Assembly (NCBI GenBank): GCA_030043175.1
Contig: JASHYD010000412.1
Span: 1-9,505, forward strand
Origin: Xanthobacteraceae bacterium
GTDB lineage: Bacteria; Pseudomonadota; Alphaproteobacteria; Rhizobiales; Xanthobacteraceae
Direction: 5' to 3'
DNA length: 9,505 bases
In this document: in pieces, positions 6,032 through 9,505 of the stretch
How positions within the stretch are numbered: position 1 is the first letter of the stretch
How the letters are laid out: every line of letters starts with the position of its first letter
Program-made: the position numbers and the translations under genes
Notes under the pieces: model-generated
What the model saw: only the letters and a program-made list of their open reading frames with translations
What the model was told of the DNA's origin: nothing
The model's database searches: none

Positions 6032-6883
6032 TCATGATTTTGTGACCGGCAGCTCGATTTCGGTGCCGAGCACGTAACGTTCTACCGCCCTGGCGAAGCC
6101 CTCGTCATCGTAAGACGTGGTGACGAACCGTGCCTGCTTCTGAACTTCAGGACTGGCGTTGCCCATGGCGATGCTGATGCCGCTCTTTCGGAACATCAAA
6201 ACATCATTCGGCATATCGCCGATAGTGGCGATCTCGGCGAGTGGTACCGACAGTAGTTTGGACAGCGTCGTCGCCACCGTCCCCTTATTGGCCTTCGGAT
6301 GGGTGATATCGAGATAGTAAGGCTGCGAGCGAGCCGCTGAAACCTGGGTGCCCAGCGCCTCCTGTGCGTCCTTTTCGCACCGCGCGACGAGGTCGAGATC
6401 ATCGCTGATGCCGACGATTTTCACGGCTCGGTCGAGAGCTGCTCCGAAGTCACCGACGACAGTCGGCGGGAACTTGACGGTCCATTGCTCGCGCGCTACG
6501 TGCGGCGCCTCGGGGTCGCGAACGAACCAATCGTTGCCGCTATAGACCCAGACATCTATGCGATGATCGAGAATAAGCTTGACCGCGCGCTCGGCGGCAT
6601 CGGGATCAATGAGGTGCTGTTCGATAATCGTCATGTCGGGCTTGATGAAGATACCGCCATTGAAGCCGGCGATGGGCGTCCGCAGATTGAGCGGTTCGAT
6701 GAGCATCATCATGCCGCGCGGCGGCCGGCCGCTGGTGATGGCGAAGGCAATGCCGGCATCACTGAGCGCCCTTACCGCTGCTTGAGCGTACGGCGTCAGG
6801 ACCTTTTCATTAGTGACCAGCGAGCCATCGACATCGGCAATCAACAGCGAAACCTTCGATGAGCTTTCGGTGCGACCGATCAT
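6032..6883 (-). CDS. Cof-type HAD-family hydrolase (probable sugar-phosphate phosphatase)
   Basis: This 283-residue protein carries all four HAD motifs. Motif I is ADVDGSL with nucleophile D17 and acid/base D19. Motif II is AITSGRP with T50/S51. The motif III lysine is in HPKANKG, probably K200. Motif IV is GDMPNDVLMF with D223 and D227. The large insert between motifs II and III (about 75-195), the FNGG segment after motif II, and the NKG and GDxxND signatures identify the Cof/type IIB cap group, whose members dephosphorylate sugar phosphates, flavin phosphates and similar compounds. The start at 6883 is chosen because AAAGGAG lies just upstream; an in-frame extension to 6955 adds 24 unlikely residues. 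The gene sits 161 bases after zwf and 21 before pgl. Substrate unknown; a phosphorylated sugar or sugar acid of the neighbouring pathway is the natural guess. Confidence 0.9.
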   Translation of the reverse strand: MIGRTESSSKVSLLIADVDGSLVTNEKVLTPYAQAAVRALSDAGIAFAITSGRPPRGMMMLIEPLNLRTPIAGFNGGIFIKPDMTIIEQHLIDPDAAERAVKLILDHRIDVWVYSGNDWFVRDPEAPHVAREQWTVKFPPTVVGDFGAALDRAVKIVGISDDLDLVARCEKDAQEALGTQVSAARSQPYYLDITHPKANKGTVATTLSKLLSVPLAEIATIGDMPNDVLMFRKSGISIAMGNASPEVQKQARFVTTSYDDEGFARAVERYVLGTEIELPVTKS

Positions 6884-7044
6884 ATGAGGCTCCTTTCGGC
6901 GGCAACTCTGTCGAGTCTTCGAGCCCGCACCGACCCTGCCGGTGGTAGCCCTCACCCGAGTCCGCGGCTCTCGACCGTGGCTCGTACCGTATCAGTTCTT
7001 CGCGATGGCGAGCGCGCCCGTCCACTGACTGACGGCAGAACCGA
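6884..7044 (-). promoter_or_regulatory. Intergenic gap between zwf and the HAD gene, possible internal promoter
   Basis: At 161 bases this is the widest gap in the leftward cluster; the others are 31 and 21 bases. It ends with the strong AAAGGAG ribosome binding site of the HAD gene. I see no clear sigma-70 boxes and no convincing terminator, so readthrough from zwf and a separate promoter for HAD-pgl are both possible. Confidence 0.3.
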
Positions 7045-8667
7045 TTATCGTGATGCGCGGTCATTGTTTGTGCCGGATGACGGAACAATCTGTCGCCAGG
7101 CTCGACCGCCGTCGCCCGCCAGCAGTTCGTGCGCCGCCGTCGGGCCGTCGCTGCCTGACGGGTAGTTGGGGAAGTTCGCCTTCTCGGCTGCCCAGGCGTC
7201 GAGCACCGGCTGCACGACGCGCCATGCGTGTTCCACCATATCCGCGCGGGTGAACCGCGTCTGATCGCCTGTCATCACATCGTGGAGTAGCGTCTCGTAT
7301 CCGACGCTCGGCTCCTTGGGAAACCAGTCATCATAGTGGAAGTCCATCCGTACGGCGGCAAGGCCCATCGCTGGTCCAGGGCGCCTCGCCTCGAATTGCA
7401 GGGAGATGCACTGCCCAGGTGCGATCTCCAGCGTCAGCCAGTTGGGTGATAGCCTGTCAACTAGCGTGTCCCGGAACAGCGCGTAGGGCGCCCGCTTGAA
7501 ACTGATCGCAACCTCTGTCATCCGCCGCGACAGGTGCTTACCGGTACGCAGGTAGAACGGCACGCCAGCCCAGCGCCAATTGTCGACCTCGAGTCGCATG
7601 GCGACATAGGTCTCGACGTTGGAGTCGGCCGCCACGTTCGGCTCCTGCCGATAGCCCGTCGCAGGCTGACCCACGACGGTGCCCGGCCCGTATTGGCCGC
7701 GTATCGCCCACTCCGGCCTGGCTGGGGGCATCGCCGCGAACACCTCGGCCTTCTGGGTGTGGATTGAGCTGGCGTTCAAGGTGGTCGGTGGCTCCATCGC
7801 GACCAACGAAAGCAAAGTGAAAAGATGGTTCGGCACCATGTCGCGCAACGCGCCGGTCTGCTCGTAGAATTTGCCGCGCTGCTCGACGCCTACCGTCTCG
7901 GCCGCGGTGATCTGCACGTGATCAATCCGGTCGCGGTTCCAGATCGGTTCAAAGATCCCGTTCGCGAAGCGGAGCGCCATGACGTTCTGCACGGTGTCTT
8001 TACCGACGAAGTGGTCGATCCGGAAGATTTGGTCCTCGTGCAGCGTGCGCAGAATGCGAGCATTGAGTTGGCGTGCCGATTCGAGATCGTGGCCGAATGG
8101 CTTCTCGATCACAACCCGACGCCAGGACCCAGGCTTGTGGCCCTGCTCAGGTCTCTCGACCAGCTTGCTCTCGCCCAACTTGTCCACGATCGGGCCGAAG
8201 AAATGATCGGCGACCGCGAGATAGAAGATGACGTTGCCTGCTGTCTGATGCCTTTGCTCGACCTCGGCGAGGTGCCTCGCGAGCCTGACATAGGTATCGG
8301 GATCGTTGACGTCGCCCTGGAGGTACGACATCTTCTCCGCGAGTTGCTTCCATGCGGTCTTGTCGATCTGGCCCAAGTTGAACTCTGTGGCGACGGTGCC
8401 GACCATGCTCTGCAGCGCCTGATAGAGATTATCGCGCCAACTCTCCACGGTTCCCTGCCCCCGATTCACGCCGATCAACGCGAAATTCTCCGGCAGGATC
8501 TTGCTGTGTGCTAAATTATAGAGCGCCGGGACCACCAAGCGTTTGGTCAGATCGCCGGCGGCACCGAAGATCACCATGGCACAGGGACCGGCAGGAACGG
8601 GTTGAGGTGGCGGCGATGCCGCGACCTGGGCCTTGCGCGCGGTGAGGACCGGCTGGGCATCGAGCAT
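7045..8667 (-). CDS. zwf: Glucose-6-phosphate dehydrogenase
   Basis: The enzyme oxidises glucose-6-phosphate to 6-phosphogluconolactone with NAD(P)+, the entry step of the oxidative pentose phosphate and Entner-Doudoroff routes. The Rossmann fingerprint VIFGAAGDLTKR spans 32-43, EKPFG 188-192, and the substrate-binding signature RIDHFVGKDTVQN 216-228 (usual form RIDHYLGKE). Further on are YEQTGALRDMVPNH, with the catalytic histidine region, and the C-terminal YPSGSDGPTAAHELL. The 540 residues exceed the usual 480-510 because about 28 Ala/Pro/Gln-rich residues precede the Rossmann strand. No better internal start is seen, since M31 lies inside the first strand; the ATG at 8667 has only a weak AAGAG upstream. 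It starts 31 bases after the gnd stop, which suggests cotranscription and perhaps partly coupled translation. Confidence 0.96.
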   Translation of the reverse strand: MLDAQPVLTARKAQVAASPPPQPVPAGPCAMVIFGAAGDLTKRLVVPALYNLAHSKILPENFALIGVNRGQGTVESWRDNLYQALQSMVGTVATEFNLGQIDKTAWKQLAEKMSYLQGDVNDPDTYVRLARHLAEVEQRHQTAGNVIFYLAVADHFFGPIVDKLGESKLVERPEQGHKPGSWRRVVIEKPFGHDLESARQLNARILRTLHEDQIFRIDHFVGKDTVQNVMALRFANGIFEPIWNRDRIDHVQITAAETVGVEQRGKFYEQTGALRDMVPNHLFTLLSLVAMEPPTTLNASSIHTQKAEVFAAMPPARPEWAIRGQYGPGTVVGQPATGYRQEPNVAADSNVETYVAMRLEVDNWRWAGVPFYLRTGKHLSRRMTEVAISFKRAPYALFRDTLVDRLSPNWLTLEIAPGQCISLQFEARRPGPAMGLAAVRMDFHYDDWFPKEPSVGYETLLHDVMTGDQTRFTRADMVEHAWRVVQPVLDAWAAEKANFPNYPSGSDGPTAAHELLAGDGGRAWRQIVPSSGTNNDRASR

Positions 8668-8698
8668 GGTGTTACTCTTTTGTATCTGGCGCCGCCCG

Positions 8699-9505
8699 CT
8701 ACTTTGGCCGCTTGGGTTGTGGATCTAGTGATTCTTGGCCCTCGATGTGACCGCCGAAACCCAAGCGCATCGCCGAAAGCAGCTTTTCTCCGAAAGTATG
8801 CTCTTGGCGCGAGCGGAAGCGGGCGTAAAGCGCCGCCGACAGCACGTCGGCCGGCACGGCCTCCTCAACCGCCGCCTCGATGGTCCACCGACCTTCGCCG
8901 GAATCCTGGACATAGCCTGAGAACTCGGAGAGCGAACCATCCTTGGCCAGCGCTGCCGCTGCAAGATCAAGCAGCCATGACGCAATCACGCTGCCCCGCC
9001 GCCAAGTCTCCGCGATATCCGGAATGTTGAGTACAAAACGCTCATCCGCCGGCAGATCAGCGGAGTCCTTTCTGCGCAGGATATCGAAGCCCTCAGCGTA
9101 GGCCTGCATGAGTCCGTACTCGATGCCGTTGTGCACCATTTTGACGAAATGCCCGGCCCCGCTTGGTCCAGCATGGACGTAGCCGCGCTCCGGCCGCGAG
9201 TCGCCGTTCGCGCGGCCCGGTGTGCGCGGAATATCTCCCAGTCCCGGCGCGAGCGATGCGAAGATCGGGTCGAGGTGATCGACGGCCCCCTTAGGACCAC
9301 CGATCATCATGCAGTAGCCGCGTTCAAGACCCCACACGCCGCCGGAGGTGCCGCAATCGACGTAGCGGATGCGCTTCTCGCCCAGTTTCTTGGCGCGCCG
9401 GATGTCGTCCTTATAGTAGGAATTGCCGCCGTCGATGACGATGTCGTCTGGCTCTAAAAGGCTGCCCAAACGCTCAATCGTCTGTTCGGTGATCTGGCCC
9501 GCAGG
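8699..9505 (-). CDS. gnd: 6-phosphogluconate dehydrogenase, decarboxylating, short form (5' end outside window)
   Basis: This enzyme oxidatively decarboxylates 6-phosphogluconate to ribulose-5-phosphate. The visible 268 residues run from the window edge to TAG at 8699-8701. They include [13 protein letters not shown] (22-34), [17 protein letters not shown] (48-64), and the catalytic [19 protein letters not shown] (113-131), where K122 and N126 match the catalytic Lys and Asn of the family. Near the end are [10 protein letters not shown] and FGGH. The compact C-terminus and the GVWGLE segment identify the short NAD-preferring GntZ/YqeC-like type of about 300-340 residues rather than the long 470-residue Gnd; the cofactor preference is inferred from that. 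About 60 N-terminal residues with the nucleotide-binding loop lie off the edge. The TTG at 9467-9469 is internal. It is the first visible gene of the leftward cluster. Confidence 0.95.
   Translation of the reverse strand, partial: PAGQITEQTIERLGSLLEPDDIVIDGGNSYYKDDIRRAKKLGEKRIRYVDCGTSGGVWGLERGYCMMIGGPKGAVDHLDPIFASLAPGLGDIPRTPGRANGDSRPERGYVHAGPSGAGHFVKMVHNGIEYGLMQAYAEGFDILRRKDSADLPADERFVLNIPDIAETWRRGSVIASWLLDLAAAALAKDGSLSEFSGYVQDSGEGRWTIEAAVEEAVPADVLSAALYARFRSRQEHTFGEKLLSAMRLGFGGHIEGQESLDPQPKRPK

Noticed and set aside
6884..6955. Longer N-terminus for the HAD hydrolase
   Set aside because: The extra 24 residues are Arg-rich spacer translation, and AAAGGAG directly precedes the ATG at 6883.
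7825..8514. Plus-strand open frame (229 codons) opposite zwf
   Set aside because: It is an antisense shadow of zwf, whose motifs span this stretch.
1..9505. CRISPR array, tRNA, rRNA, insertion sequence or attachment site
   Set aside because: I looked for periodic direct repeats, cloverleaf arms and terminal inverted repeats flanking a transposase and saw none.

Overview
This high-GC window looks chromosomal and alphaproteobacterial, most like the Bradyrhizobium/Nitrobacteraceae group. That assignment is an inference from protein style and gene content: a TPR/CHAT-type protein, an alphaproteobacterial TolA/TonB-like envelope protein, a short 6-phosphogluconate dehydrogenase, and a clustered zwf-pgl module. 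No rRNA, tRNA, CRISPR array or intact mobile element is visible.

Layout, left to right. Positions 1-411 (+) are the C-terminal end of a CHAT-domain protein. From about 408 to 1987 there is no convincing intact gene. This stretch holds three possible broken genes: an ATGA-coupled signal-peptide-like reading frame after the CHAT gene, a small two-transmembrane protein split between two frames, and on the minus strand a well-primed secreted leader that resembles the start of FecR-type proteins. Positions 1988-2812 (-) encode a TolA/TonB-like envelope protein. A 321-bp divergent spacer separates it from an exported alkaline-phosphatase-superfamily hydrolase at 3134-4879 (+). A 396-bp convergent spacer follows and starts with a strong GC-rich hairpin.

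Positions 5276-9505 (-) carry four co-directional genes, read right to left: gnd (partial, entering from the right edge), zwf, a Cof-type HAD hydrolase and pgl. Zwf oxidises glucose-6-phosphate to 6-phosphogluconolactone, Pgl hydrolyses this to 6-phosphogluconate, and Gnd decarboxylates that to ribulose-5-phosphate, so the three cover the oxidative pentose phosphate pathway. 6-Phosphogluconate can also enter the Entner-Doudoroff route. The HAD hydrolase between zwf and pgl is the unexplained member; a sugar-phosphate phosphatase role fits its family and position but is inferred.

I see no convincing new multi-gene system. The points most worth a second look are the decaying 408-1560 region, the HAD gene inside the sugar-oxidation cluster, the orphan SxxxH TolA/TonB-like protein, and the proline-rich N-terminal extension of Zwf.
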